DNA from: Halococcus hamelinensis 100A6
Lineage (GTDB): Archaea; Halobacteriota; Halobacteria; Halobacteriales; Halococcaceae
Assembly (NCBI RefSeq): GCF_000336675.1
Contig: NZ_AOMB01000020.1
Coordinates: 44,356-108,355, forward strand
Direction: 5' to 3'
Length of the DNA stretch: 64,000 nt
In this document: positions 25,574 through 33,427 of the stretch, piece after piece
How the letters are laid out: each line of letters opens with the position of its first letter
How positions within the stretch are numbered: position 1 is the stretch's first letter
Translations under genes and position numbers: made by a program
Notes under the pieces: model-generated
What the model saw: the letters and a program-made list of their open reading frames with translations, nothing else
Told to the model about the DNA's origin: nothing
Databases searched by the model: none

Positions 25574-25854
25574 CCGCGTTCCCCCGAGACGGCCGCGAGC
25601 GTGTCCCGCATCTCGCGCCAGTGGCTCCCCTTCCAGAAACGCTGGCCACAGTCGACACATCGCCACACCCGCTGGTCCGTGGGATCGGGTGCGTACGCCG
25701 GCGTGGGATCGGTCTCCGCGACCACGTCGAGCGAGGGCGCGGAGGCGGTCGTCGTCCTCGACGCCGCGGTCGAGGGGATAGGAGATATCGAGACCATACA
25801 GCCGGAGGTAGGCCCGTACCCCCCCCCGCACATCGCGTCGAGCAGGAGCTTCAC
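25570..25854 (-). pseudogene. Broken Mut7-C RNase domain gene
   Basis: The frame opens with the Mut7-C start KLLLDAMCGG (GTG 25854), which overlaps the polX stop. A run of nine G (minus strand; 25819-25827) then shifts the frame. The conserved continuation VRAYLRLYGLDISYPLDRG is found one frame away, and a run of seven G would restore it. After LDRGVEDDDRLRALA the sequence jumps, again with a frame change, to the C-terminal zinc ribbon (TPAYAPDP...WRCVDCGQRFWKG). The central catalytic part of about 70-90 residues is therefore missing. Mut7-C proteins are predicted PIN-type RNases, and this copy is very probably inactive. Confidence 0.75.
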
Positions 25855-27638
25855 TCGGCGAGGAACGCCCGCAGTCCCTCGACGTCCCGCGCGTTGAGCA
25901 CGTCGTCCGCCTCGGCCCAGCCGCGTCGGGCGGTGTGGACGCCGTAGCGCACGAGGTCGTAGCTCGCCGGCCGGTGGGCGTCGGTGTCGATGACGACCGT
26001 CGCGCCGGCCTCGATGGCGGTTCCGACCGCCCCGCCCGAGAGGTCGAGCCGGCGGGGGTTCGCGTTGACTTCGAGCGCGACCCCGTTGGTCGCAGCGGCC
26101 TCGGCGACGGCCTCGAAGTCGAGTTCGAGCCCCGCACGCTGGTTGAGGTAGCGCCCGGTCGGGTGGCCGACGATGTCCACCTCGGGGTGTTCGATCGCCG
26201 CGATGATCCGCTGGGTGCCGTCGCCGTCAAGCCCGCTGTGGGGCGAGGCGACCACGATGTCGAGGCGTTCGAGCACGTCGTCGCGCACCGAGACTCCGCC
26301 CTCGGCGTCGATGTTGGCTTCCACACCCGCGAACACGTCGATGTCCGCCGATTCCCCGACCTCGTGGATCGCCTCGGAGTGGTCGAGGAGGTCGTCGTCC
26401 TCGACGCCGGTGTCGGCGACGACCCCCGGCCCGCTGGCGTGGTCGGTTATCGCGAGGTAATCGTGACCGAACTCGGCCGCCCCTGCGACCATCTCCTCGA
26501 TGGTCGCCTTCCCGTCCGAGGCGTCGGTGTGGGTGTGGAGGTCCCCGCGAACCTCGGACTCGTCGAGGAGGTCCGGCAGGTCGCCGTCCGCGGCGGCGGC
26601 GAGTTCGCCGCTGTCCTCACGGAGTTCGGGTGGAACCCATGGGAGGCCGACCGCCTCGTAAACTCCGGACTCGGTCTCGCCCGCGACCCGCTCGCCGACG
26701 CGCTGACCCGCTTCGATGTCCTCGACCTCGCTGACGCCGTCGGACACGTCCGACGAGCCGTCCGAGCCGAGCTCGGAGACGTCGAACACGCCGTACTCGT
26801 TGACCTTCAGGTCCCGGTCGATCGCGCGGTTCCGGAAGCCGATGTTGTGGTCGCGGCTCCCGGTGAAGTACTGGAGCGCGCCGCCGAACTCCTCGGGAAC
26901 CACCACGCGAAGGTCCACCCGAACCCCGTTGGCCCGGAGGCTCGCCTTCGTCGTCCCCGACTCGATGACGCGCTCGGCGCGCTCCCAGTCGACGAACCGC
27001 TCGATCACGGGTTCGGGGTCCTCGCTCGCCACGAGGAGGTCGACGTCGCCGATGGTCTCGCGCCACCGCCGGAGCGACCCCGCGAGTTCGCACTCCGCCA
27101 CGGCCTCCGACCCCACAATGTACCTCCGGAGGTCCTCGCCGACCGGCCGTGCGTCGCCGAGCAGCGACCGCTGGCTCGCCTGCCGCGCGAACTCGATGCC
27201 CGAGAGAACGTTCTCCTCGGTCTTCGCGCCGAACCCCTTGACCTCCCGAATTCGCTCCGCCTCCGCGGCGGCTTCGAGGTCGTCGAGGTCCTCGACCCCG
27301 AGTTCGTCGTAGAGCGTCCCCACCGTCTTCGGCCCGACACCCTCGACGCGAGTCAGCGCCGCCATATCGACCGGGAGCTCCGCCCGCAGCTCCTCCAGCT
27401 CCTCGATCTCGCCGGTCTCGACGTACTCGACCACCTTCGAGGAGAGCGCGTCGCCGACGCCCTCGATCCCCTCGACCGCGTCCTGGCCCTCGGCGGCGAG
27501 CGACTCGATCGCTCCGGGGTGGGCCCGGATGTTCTCGGCCGCCCGGCGGTAGGACTGGGGTTTGTACTCCACTCCCGTGGCTTCGAGCCGGTCGGCGAAC
27601 TCCTCGAAGCGGTCGGCGACCTCGTCGTTGCGGCTCAT
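25851..27638 (-). CDS. polX: DNA polymerase X with PHP domain
   Basis: A protein of 595 residues starting at ATG 27638; the longer upstream frame belongs to the neighbouring gene's shadow. It has helix-hairpin-helix repeats (about 40-150, with EGVGPKTVGTLYDELGV near 97). The polymerase beta-like nucleotidyltransferase core has GSLRRWRETIGDVDLLV near 188, where GDVD binds metal. The C-terminal PHP domain has HTHTDASDG near 345 and further histidines in DHASG, PHSGL and DAHRP. Such enzymes fill gaps in base excision repair and can have 3' exonuclease or AP-endonuclease activity from the PHP domain. It overlaps the Mut7-C remnant downstream and follows DUF5788 by 13 bp. Confidence 0.93.
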   Translation of the reverse strand: MSRNDEVADRFEEFADRLEATGVEYKPQSYRRAAENIRAHPGAIESLAAEGQDAVEGIEGVGDALSSKVVEYVETGEIEELEELRAELPVDMAALTRVEGVGPKTVGTLYDELGVEDLDDLEAAAEAERIREVKGFGAKTEENVLSGIEFARQASQRSLLGDARPVGEDLRRYIVGSEAVAECELAGSLRRWRETIGDVDLLVASEDPEPVIERFVDWERAERVIESGTTKASLRANGVRVDLRVVVPEEFGGALQYFTGSRDHNIGFRNRAIDRDLKVNEYGVFDVSELGSDGSSDVSDGVSEVEDIEAGQRVGERVAGETESGVYEAVGLPWVPPELREDSGELAAAADGDLPDLLDESEVRGDLHTHTDASDGKATIEEMVAGAAEFGHDYLAITDHASGPGVVADTGVEDDDLLDHSEAIHEVGESADIDVFAGVEANIDAEGGVSVRDDVLERLDIVVASPHSGLDGDGTQRIIAAIEHPEVDIVGHPTGRYLNQRAGLELDFEAVAEAAATNGVALEVNANPRRLDLSGGAVGTAIEAGATVVIDTDAHRPASYDLVRYGVHTARRGWAEADDVLNARDVEGLRAFLAE

Positions 27639-27651
27639 CGACCTCCCCCGG

Positions 27652-28095
27652 TCATCGGCGGCCTCCGGCGCGCCGCCCGCCCGACTCGTTCCCGAGCGCC
27701 TGCTGGAGGAACGACACCCAGCGCTTCCGGTCGGCGCGTTCCTGGGCCTCGGCCTCGGCCTCGACGTCGGCGGTTCCGAGGTCCGAGAGCGCGTGGAGCG
27801 CGCGGTCGATCCCGATGATGCTCTCGGCGAGCTCCTCGCCACGGTCACGACCGACGTCGCCCTCCTCGATCCGCTCGCGCCGGGCGATCCGCTCGCGTCG
27901 GAGGTTTCGCTTCGCCATCTCGATCTCCTCGCGGTCCTCGGCGGGGACCGACTCGCGCGAGCGCGCCTCGAAGACGAACGCCCGGAGTTCGAGCGGCTCC
28001 CCTTCGACGGTGATGGTCTCCGGGATCGACGCCCCGATCGTCGCGCCCTCGCGGTCGATCCGCGCGAGGAGCTGTTTTCGTTCGTAGGACTTCAT
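27652..28095 (-). CDS. DUF5788 family protein
   Basis: A protein of 147 residues starting at ATG 28095. It is helical and highly charged: KSYERKQLLARIDREGATIG at the N-terminus, a short beta section (SIPETITVEGEPLELRAFVF) and then Arg/Glu-rich coiled-coil-like helices to residue 130. Length and N-terminus match the haloarchaeal DUF5788 family of unknown function. It is directly upstream of polX on the same strand, a conserved-looking arrangement with PolX and Mut7-C. This hints at a link to DNA repair or nucleic-acid processing. Confidence 0.75.
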   Translation of the reverse strand: MKSYERKQLLARIDREGATIGASIPETITVEGEPLELRAFVFEARSRESVPAEDREEIEMAKRNLRRERIARRERIEEGDVGRDRGEELAESIIGIDRALHALSDLGTADVEAEAEAQERADRKRWVSFLQQALGNESGGRRAGGRR

Positions 28096-28333
28096 CGCTG
28101 ACCCCCGTTCGACGGACGGCGGAGCCGTCGTCCGGGTCTCGGTTCGGGGAACATCGTCTGTCCGGCGGTTGGATTCACCGGGCGAAAGGCGTTTCGACGG
28201 TCGGGCCGGCCACGCGGTCCCGTCCCATCCTTCGACGGGCGCGGGGTGTTCTGTGTGCCGGAGCGAGCGGCGCGCCGTCGGTTCCGCTCGGGAACCCAAA
28301 ACCGACTTGAGGCATCGACCCCCATCACGACCA

Positions 28334-29248
28334 ATGGCGACGTGTGACGCGTGTGGGCGAAGCGAGAACATGCCGTACCACTGCCGACACTGCGGCGGCA
28401 CGTTCTGCGGCGAACACCGGCTCCCGGAAGCCCACGACTGCACGGGGCTCGACGACTGGAACGACCCGTCGGGCATCTTCGACAGCGACTTCGACGAGAG
28501 CGTCGACGACCCCGGGACGCGCTCGGGCGGGTTCCTCTCGGACCTCTCGGCCACCGGTGGCCCGCTCGGTTACTTCCGCGGGAACATGACCTACGTCTTC
28601 CTCGGGCTGATGTTCATCACGTTCGGGTTCCAGTATCTCGTCTTCCCGGTTCTCGGGATCCCCGTCAACTCGAGCCTCTGGAACGCGGTGTTCACCGTCT
28701 CGCCGCAGCATCCCTTCTACGTCTGGACCTGGGTCACCTCGGTCTTCGCCCACTCCGGGCTCACCCACGTCCTCTTCAACGGGATAGTGATCTACTTCTT
28801 CGGCCGGCTGGTCGAGGAGTACATCGGCTCGCGGGACTTCACGCTCCTCTTCCTCGGGAGCGGGGTCCTCGCCGGGCTGGGCTATCTGGGGCTGGCGATC
28901 CTCCAAGGAAACCCGACCCCCGCCCTCGGCGCGAGCGGGGCCGCGCTCGCGATCATGGGCGTGCTCACGGTGCTCAACCCCGGTCTCCGGGTCTACCTCT
29001 ACTTCCTGCTTCCCGTCCCGATCTGGGTGCTCACCGGGGCCTACGTCCTCATCTCGGTCTCCGGGATCCTCGGGGTCCCGCTCTTCCCCGGCGTCGCCGA
29101 CGCCGCCCACCTCGTCGGACTGCTGGTGGGGCTCGCCTACGGCCAGCGGGTCAAGAACCAGTATCGCCTCCCCAACCAGCTCCAGTTCGGCGGCGGCCGC
29201 GGCGGCGGTGGCATGGGTGGACCCGGCCGCGGGCGCGGGCCGTTCTGA
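28334..29248 (+). CDS. Rhomboid intramembrane serine protease with N-terminal AN1-type zinc finger
   Basis: A protein of 304 residues. The N-terminus is an AN1-like zinc finger (CDACG at 4-8, CRHCGGTFCGEHRLPEAHDC at about 17-37). An acidic linker and six membrane helices (about 80-280) follow. Rhomboid catalytic features are visible: the H-x-x-x-N pair in GLTHVLFNG near 140, the serine in GASGAALA near 198 and the histidine in DAAHLVG near 259. It cleaves membrane proteins within the bilayer. The tail is Gly-rich. Its stop overlaps the endonuclease V start by one base, so the two are co-translated. Confidence 0.92.
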   Translation: MATCDACGRSENMPYHCRHCGGTFCGEHRLPEAHDCTGLDDWNDPSGIFDSDFDESVDDPGTRSGGFLSDLSATGGPLGYFRGNMTYVFLGLMFITFGFQYLVFPVLGIPVNSSLWNAVFTVSPQHPFYVWTWVTSVFAHSGLTHVLFNGIVIYFFGRLVEEYIGSRDFTLLFLGSGVLAGLGYLGLAILQGNPTPALGASGAALAIMGVLTVLNPGLRVYLYFLLPVPIWVLTGAYVLISVSGILGVPLFPGVADAAHLVGLLVGLAYGQRVKNQYRLPNQLQFGGGRGGGGMGGPGRGRGPF

Positions 29249-30018
29249 TGGAACCCGTCAACACACGCTTTCTCCCCGACCCGGCCGACTCCCGCGAGGT
29301 GATGGAGGACCTCCAGCGCGGGGTCGCCGCCACCGCGCGGTTCACCGACGACTTCGAGTTCGACCTCGATACTGTGTCGGCCACCCCGACGCTCACGAAT
29401 CATGCCATGGATCCTCCGATCATCGTCGGCGTCGACCAGGCGTTCCTCGACGACCGCGCGGTCGGGGCGGTGGTCGCCCTCCGCGGCGGGGAGGTTGTCG
29501 AGCGCGCGAGCGCGGTGGTCGACTGTGACTTCCCCTACATCCCCGGCCTGCTCTCCTTCCGGGAGGCGGGTGCCATCGTCGCGGCGTTCGCGGACCTCGA
29601 CGTCGAGCCGGACCTCGCGGTCTTCGACGGTAGCGGCCGGATCCACTTCCGTGAAGCGGGCCTCGCGACCCACCTCGGCCTCCTCTTCGACCTGCCGAGC
29701 ATCGGCGTCGCGAAGGGGTTGCTCTGCGGGACGCCCGACTCGTCGCTCGACGACCTCCCCGAGGGCTCGCGGGTCGCTATCAGGGCCGACGACCGTGTGG
29801 AGACCACCGATGGACTCATCGGCTACGCCGTCCAGACCCGCCAGTACGACTCGGGGAGTCGAACCATCAACCCGGTCTACGTGAGTCCCGGCCACCGCGT
29901 CGGCCCTCCGACCGCAGCGGACCTCGCCGAACGGCTTTGTGCCGGCTACAAACTCCCCGAACCGACGCGGCTCGCCGACGCCTACGCCGACGAGGTCAAG
30001 CGGGATCTCGAGGTGTGA
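29248..30018 (+). CDS. nfi: Endonuclease V
   Basis: A protein of 256 residues. It has the endonuclease V catalytic strand GVDQAFLDDRAVGA near residue 60 with the first metal Asp. It also has the FREAGAIVAAF helix, the DGSGRIHFREAGLATHLG motif near 128-145 and SIGVAKGLLCG. The enzyme cleaves at the second phosphodiester bond 3' to inosine (deaminated adenine) in DNA or RNA. An N-terminal extension of about 55 residues precedes the core. It begins at ATG 29248, overlapping the rhomboid stop. Confidence 0.93.
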   Translation: MEPVNTRFLPDPADSREVMEDLQRGVAATARFTDDFEFDLDTVSATPTLTNHAMDPPIIVGVDQAFLDDRAVGAVVALRGGEVVERASAVVDCDFPYIPGLLSFREAGAIVAAFADLDVEPDLAVFDGSGRIHFREAGLATHLGLLFDLPSIGVAKGLLCGTPDSSLDDLPEGSRVAIRADDRVETTDGLIGYAVQTRQYDSGSRTINPVYVSPGHRVGPPTAADLAERLCAGYKLPEPTRLADAYADEVKRDLEV

Positions 30019-30068
30019 GGCCGATGCGGAACGCCGGAAGTTAACTACCCGCGACGAGAGGTGTCTGC

Positions 30069-30890
30069 ATGGCGAAGACAGTTCTCATCACCGGCTGTTC
30101 GTCGGGGATCGGCCGCGCGACCGCCGAGGCGTTCCTCGAAGCCGAGTGGACGGTCTACGCGACCGCGCGCGACGAATCGGACGTCGCGGACCTCGAAACC
30201 GCGGGCTGTGCGACCGCCCCGCTCGACGTCACCGACCCCGACGCCATCGAGGCGGTCGTCGAGCGGGTCGTCGACGAGACCGGTCGGATCGACTGTCTCG
30301 TGAACAACGCGGGCTACGGTCAGTTCGGGACCGTCGAGGACGTCCCCACCGAACGGGTTCACCACCAGTTCGACACCAACCTCTACGGTCCGCACCGCCT
30401 GATCCGGGCCGTCCTGCCCCACATGCGCGACCGCGGCGTCGGCCGGATCGTGAACGTCTCCAGCACCGCGGGCCGGTTCGCGACGCCCGGCAACGGGGTC
30501 TACGCGGGCTCGAAGTTCGCGCTCGAAGCCATCAGCGACGCGCTCCGGGCCGAGGTCTCGGACTACGGCATCCACGTCTCCGTGGTCGCGCCCGGCCCGG
30601 TCGCCACGGCCTTCGACGACCGTGCCGCCGACGAACTGGACGGGCTCGACCACACCGGGGCCTACGAGTCGTTCTACGCGATGTTCGAGGACGCCCGAAC
30701 CGTCCTCAACGGCGGCGTCGGTACCGTCCAGCCCGAGAAGGTCGCCGACGCGGTCCTCGACGCGGCAGTCTCGCCCGAGCCGCCGGCGCGCTACCCCGTC
30801 GGCCCGCTCGCGAGCGCCGCCGACTACGCCCGTTTCCTGCCCGCCGGGGTTCAAAACACGCTCTACGGGCTGGTTCGACGGGTTACCTAA
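30069..30890 (+). CDS. SDR family oxidoreductase
   Basis: A short-chain dehydrogenase of 273 residues with the classical cofactor motif TGCSSGIGRATAEAF near residue 8-22. NNAGYGQFGTVEDVP occurs near 79, the active-site serine in NVSSTAGRF near 133, and the YAGSK catalytic Tyr/Lys pair near 147-151. The arrangement (GCSSGIG, PGPVAT after the active site) is that of the classical subgroup resembling 17-beta-hydroxysteroid or retinol dehydrogenases, with NADP(H) likely. The substrate is unknown. It ends 318 bp before the CinA gene, in a gap occupied by dispersed repeat R2. Confidence 0.9.
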   Translation: MAKTVLITGCSSGIGRATAEAFLEAEWTVYATARDESDVADLETAGCATAPLDVTDPDAIEAVVERVVDETGRIDCLVNNAGYGQFGTVEDVPTERVHHQFDTNLYGPHRLIRAVLPHMRDRGVGRIVNVSSTAGRFATPGNGVYAGSKFALEAISDALRAEVSDYGIHVSVVAPGPVATAFDDRAADELDGLDHTGAYESFYAMFEDARTVLNGGVGTVQPEKVADAVLDAAVSPEPPARYPVGPLASAADYARFLPAGVQNTLYGLVRRVT

Positions 30891-30944
30891 AATACACCCT
30901 CCGCTCTTTTAGACGAGGGAATCGCGCTCGCGCGGATGCAACTT

Positions 30945-31185
30945 GCACCGTTACACCGCACCCCATCCGCCACGCGCCTCCCCAACCGACTGCGCTCCTC
31001 GTTCGCTCGTTTCACTCGCTTCACTGTCGTTCGAAACGGCGAAGCCGTTTCGTGATGACGAGAGAGCGAAGCTCTCTCGAACCACGGTGCTCATCCCTCG
31101 CACGAGTCGGCCGTCTCCGACGGCCTCCCGCGCGCCACAGCACCGCACCGTGACAGCTACCCATCCCCGTACCCCGCATCTCATG
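30945..31185 (+). repeat. Dispersed intergenic repeat, copy R2
   Basis: The left block CGCCTCCCCAACCGACTGCG starts near 30975, the middle block GGTGCTCATCCCTCGCAC near 31086 and the right block CGCGCGCCACAGCACCGCAC near 31127. The interval between left and middle blocks holds two adjacent perfect hairpins, each with a CGAAG loop: GAAACGG/CCGTTTC and GAGAG/CTCTC (about 31030-31080). A third stem (GGCCGTC/GACGGCC) follows the middle block. Nothing coding is seen in the rest of the gap (30891-31208). Confidence 0.75.
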
Positions 31186-31208
31186 GCGATCCGGTTCGAC
31201 GGTCCCAT

Positions 31209-31724
31209 ATGGCCGCAGCCGACGACCCGATCGAAGCCCGACTCGGCGACGCGCTTCGCGAGACCGAGGCGACCATCGCGGCCGCCGAATCCTGCACCGG
31301 CGGCCTCGTCGGGTCGTTGCTCACCGACGTCCCGGGGTCGAGCGACTACTTCGACCGCGCGCTCGTGACCTACTCCTCGCGCGCGAAGCGCAACCTGCTG
31401 GGGGTGAGCCGCGAATCCCTCGACGCCCACGGCGCGGTGAGCGCCGAGGTGGCCATCGGGATGGCCCGCGGCGCGCGCGACACCGCCGACACCACCTGGG
31501 GCGTCTCCACGACCGGGATCGCCGGCCCGGATGGGGGAACCGACGAGAAACCCGTTGGAACGGTGTACATCGGTGTAGCCTACGCCGGCCCGTGGGGAAC
31601 GGGCGAGACGACGGCGAGCGCCGAGCACTACGTCTTCGACGGCGACCGGGGCGCGATCAAGGAGGAGAGCGCGCACCGCGCGCTCGCCACGACCCTCGAC
31701 GCGCTCGATTCGCGCCGGAGCTGA
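31209..31724 (+). CDS. CinA family nicotinamide-nucleotide amidohydrolase
   Basis: A protein of 171 residues consisting only of the CinA C-terminal (PncC) domain. Signature segments are AAESCTGGLVGSLLTDVPG near residue 24, YSSRAKRNLLGV near 59, GAVSAEVAIGMARGAR near 77 and GIAGPDGGTDEKPVGTVYIG near 104. PncC deamidates nicotinamide mononucleotide to nicotinate mononucleotide, recycling NAD. The N-terminal molybdopterin-binding-like CinA half is absent, which is usual for the stand-alone form. A YdjM-like gene follows 50 bp downstream. Confidence 0.92.
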   Translation: MAAADDPIEARLGDALRETEATIAAAESCTGGLVGSLLTDVPGSSDYFDRALVTYSSRAKRNLLGVSRESLDAHGAVSAEVAIGMARGARDTADTTWGVSTTGIAGPDGGTDEKPVGTVYIGVAYAGPWGTGETTASAEHYVFDGDRGAIKEESAHRALATTLDALDSRRS

Positions 31725-31774
31725 CCCGACACGATTTACTATTCCCGCCACGTCGGGCGATTCGAGGCGAACGG

Positions 31775-32263
31775 ATGAACAAGAAAGGTCACGTGCTCAA
31801 CGCGGTGGTGTTGAGCATCGGGCTCGCGGTCCTGACCTACCCCGCCGGCGACCTCACGACGGTTCGGGCCGTCCTCGCCATCGCGGTGCCCGTCACCCTC
31901 GGGGCGCTCTTTCCCGACGTCGACACCGCCTTCGGCACCCACCGCAAGACGTTCCACAACCTCCCGGTTCTCCTGCTCTTCTTCGTCTATCCGATCTACT
32001 TCGGCAACCTCCAGTACGTCTGGATCGGGGTCGCGACCCACTACGCGCTCGACCTCCTGGGTTCGAAACGCGGGATCGCGCTCTTCTACCCGTTCGACAG
32101 CGGCGAGTTCGACGTCCCCGTCGGCGTCTCGACCAGAAGCCGCTTCGCGGGCGGGGTGATCCTCGTCGTCACCGCGCTCGAACTCGCGGTCGCCGCCGCG
32201 CTCGTCACCGAGTACCCGCGCCGGCTCTTCGAGTACGGGCTCCGGGCGAGCGGGCTGTTCTGA
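31775..32263 (+). CDS. YdjM-like membrane-bound metal-dependent hydrolase family protein
   Basis: A protein of 162 residues starting at ATG 31775, with four or five membrane helices. Conserved polar residues of the YdjM/DUF457-type family are present: HVLNAV at 6-11, GALFPDVDTAFG near 46, HRKTFHN near 59 and THYALDLLG near 88. These His/Asp residues suggest a metal site at the membrane surface. The substrate and reaction are unknown. The family is often annotated as metal-dependent hydrolase without biochemical proof. It lies downstream of the CinA-like gene on the same strand. Confidence 0.82.
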   Translation: MNKKGHVLNAVVLSIGLAVLTYPAGDLTTVRAVLAIAVPVTLGALFPDVDTAFGTHRKTFHNLPVLLLFFVYPIYFGNLQYVWIGVATHYALDLLGSKRGIALFYPFDSGEFDVPVGVSTRSRFAGGVILVVTALELAVAAALVTEYPRRLFEYGLRASGLF

Positions 32264-32305
32264 GCGGCCCGGCCCATCGATGCCGCCGCCGGGACCGAGC
32301 CGACA

Positions 32306-32313
32306 GCTATTAC
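32306..32313 (+). promoter_or_regulatory. TATA-like box for beta-helix protein 1
   Basis: GCTATTAC lies 26-33 bp before ATG 32339, giving a leaderless transcript. Confidence 0.5.
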
Positions 32314-32338
32314 GACCCGGCGATCCGACGCGGATACG

Positions 32339-33385
32339 ATGCATCACGGCAGACGTGTCGGTCTCGTTGTTTGTCTCCTCGTGGTCGCGGTTGGGGTCGC
32401 CGGCGTCGGCGGGCTCGCGAGCGCACAGTCGACGAACGACACGACGACCATCGACTCGTGTCGTACGATCGCCAACGACGGCGAGTACGCTCTAACCGCC
32501 GACATCGAGGACAGCAACCGAACGGTCTGCGTCCAGATCCTCTCCGACGACGTCGTCTTCGACGGCAACGGCCACACGATCGACGGGGTGAACGCCAGCG
32601 AGAGCGTCGGCGTGAAGGTCAATAACTCCCTGACCGGGCTCTCGAACGTCACCGTGCGGAACGTCACGACGACGGGCTGGACCGCGGGCGTCTACTATCA
32701 GGGCGTCGCGAACGGCTCGCTCGAAGCGGTGAACGCGAGCGCGAACGCCCGCAACGGCGTGCTCCTGCGCGACGCGCCGGAGACGGAGTTACGGAACGTC
32801 ACCGCCGTCGACAACGACCGCTGGAGCCTCTATACCATCAACTCCTCGGGAGTTTCGGCCGAGCGCTTCGAGACGAGCACCTCGACGCTCTCGTTCGTCG
32901 CGACCGACGCCGCGCTGACGGGCGTCGAGAGTGTCCCCGGCGGCCTCCCGAACCGGACGGCCATCGACCAGCACGTCGGGATGGCGGGCACGGGGCAGAA
33001 CGCCACGATCCGGCTGACCGTCGGATACGACGACGCGAGCGTCGCGGACGCGAACGTCACCGAGAACAGCCTCCGGCTCTGGGGCTACGACCGGAACTGG
33101 TCGCAGGTGCCCGGCGTGAACTACGTCAACACCGACCGGAACGTGGTGATCGCGAACGTCTCGGCGCTCGGGAACACGAGCACGTTCGCCCCCGCGGGAC
33201 AGACCACGACGCCAACGCCGACGGCGACCCGAACCGCAACGGCGACCGCGACCGACGGGCCCGGAGCCGCCGCGACGGGCGGTACCGCCGAAACCACGAC
33301 CTCGGACGACGGCCCCGGATTCGGCCTCGTGGTCGCGGTCGTCGCCCTCCTCGCGACGGCGCTGATCGCCCGCCGACGGGATTGA
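32339..33385 (+). CDS. Secreted right-handed beta-helix protein with PGF-CTERM anchor (paralogue 1)
   Basis: A protein of 348 residues: signal peptide (about 1-29, ending near SAQS), then a NosD/PbH1-type parallel beta-helix (about 40-180) with repeated N-x-T/V strand turns. A second beta domain (about 185-275) and a Thr/Pro/Ala-rich stalk (about 278-315) follow. The end is a PGF-CTERM sorting tail: GPGFG, a hydrophobic helix and RRRD. The tail predicts processing and lipid attachment by an archaeosortase (ArtA). Many N-x-S/T sequons suggest N-glycosylation. The start DSCRTIANDGEYALTADI is shared with the genes at 38475 and 45699. The ligand is unknown. Confidence 0.82.
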   Translation: MHHGRRVGLVVCLLVVAVGVAGVGGLASAQSTNDTTTIDSCRTIANDGEYALTADIEDSNRTVCVQILSDDVVFDGNGHTIDGVNASESVGVKVNNSLTGLSNVTVRNVTTTGWTAGVYYQGVANGSLEAVNASANARNGVLLRDAPETELRNVTAVDNDRWSLYTINSSGVSAERFETSTSTLSFVATDAALTGVESVPGGLPNRTAIDQHVGMAGTGQNATIRLTVGYDDASVADANVTENSLRLWGYDRNWSQVPGVNYVNTDRNVVIANVSALGNTSTFAPAGQTTTPTPTATRTATATATDGPGAAATGGTAETTTSDDGPGFGLVVAVVALLATALIARRRD

Positions 33386-33427
33386 CCGCACACGAACGAT
33401 TTTGTCGGTGGCGTGACCAGCGGTAGC

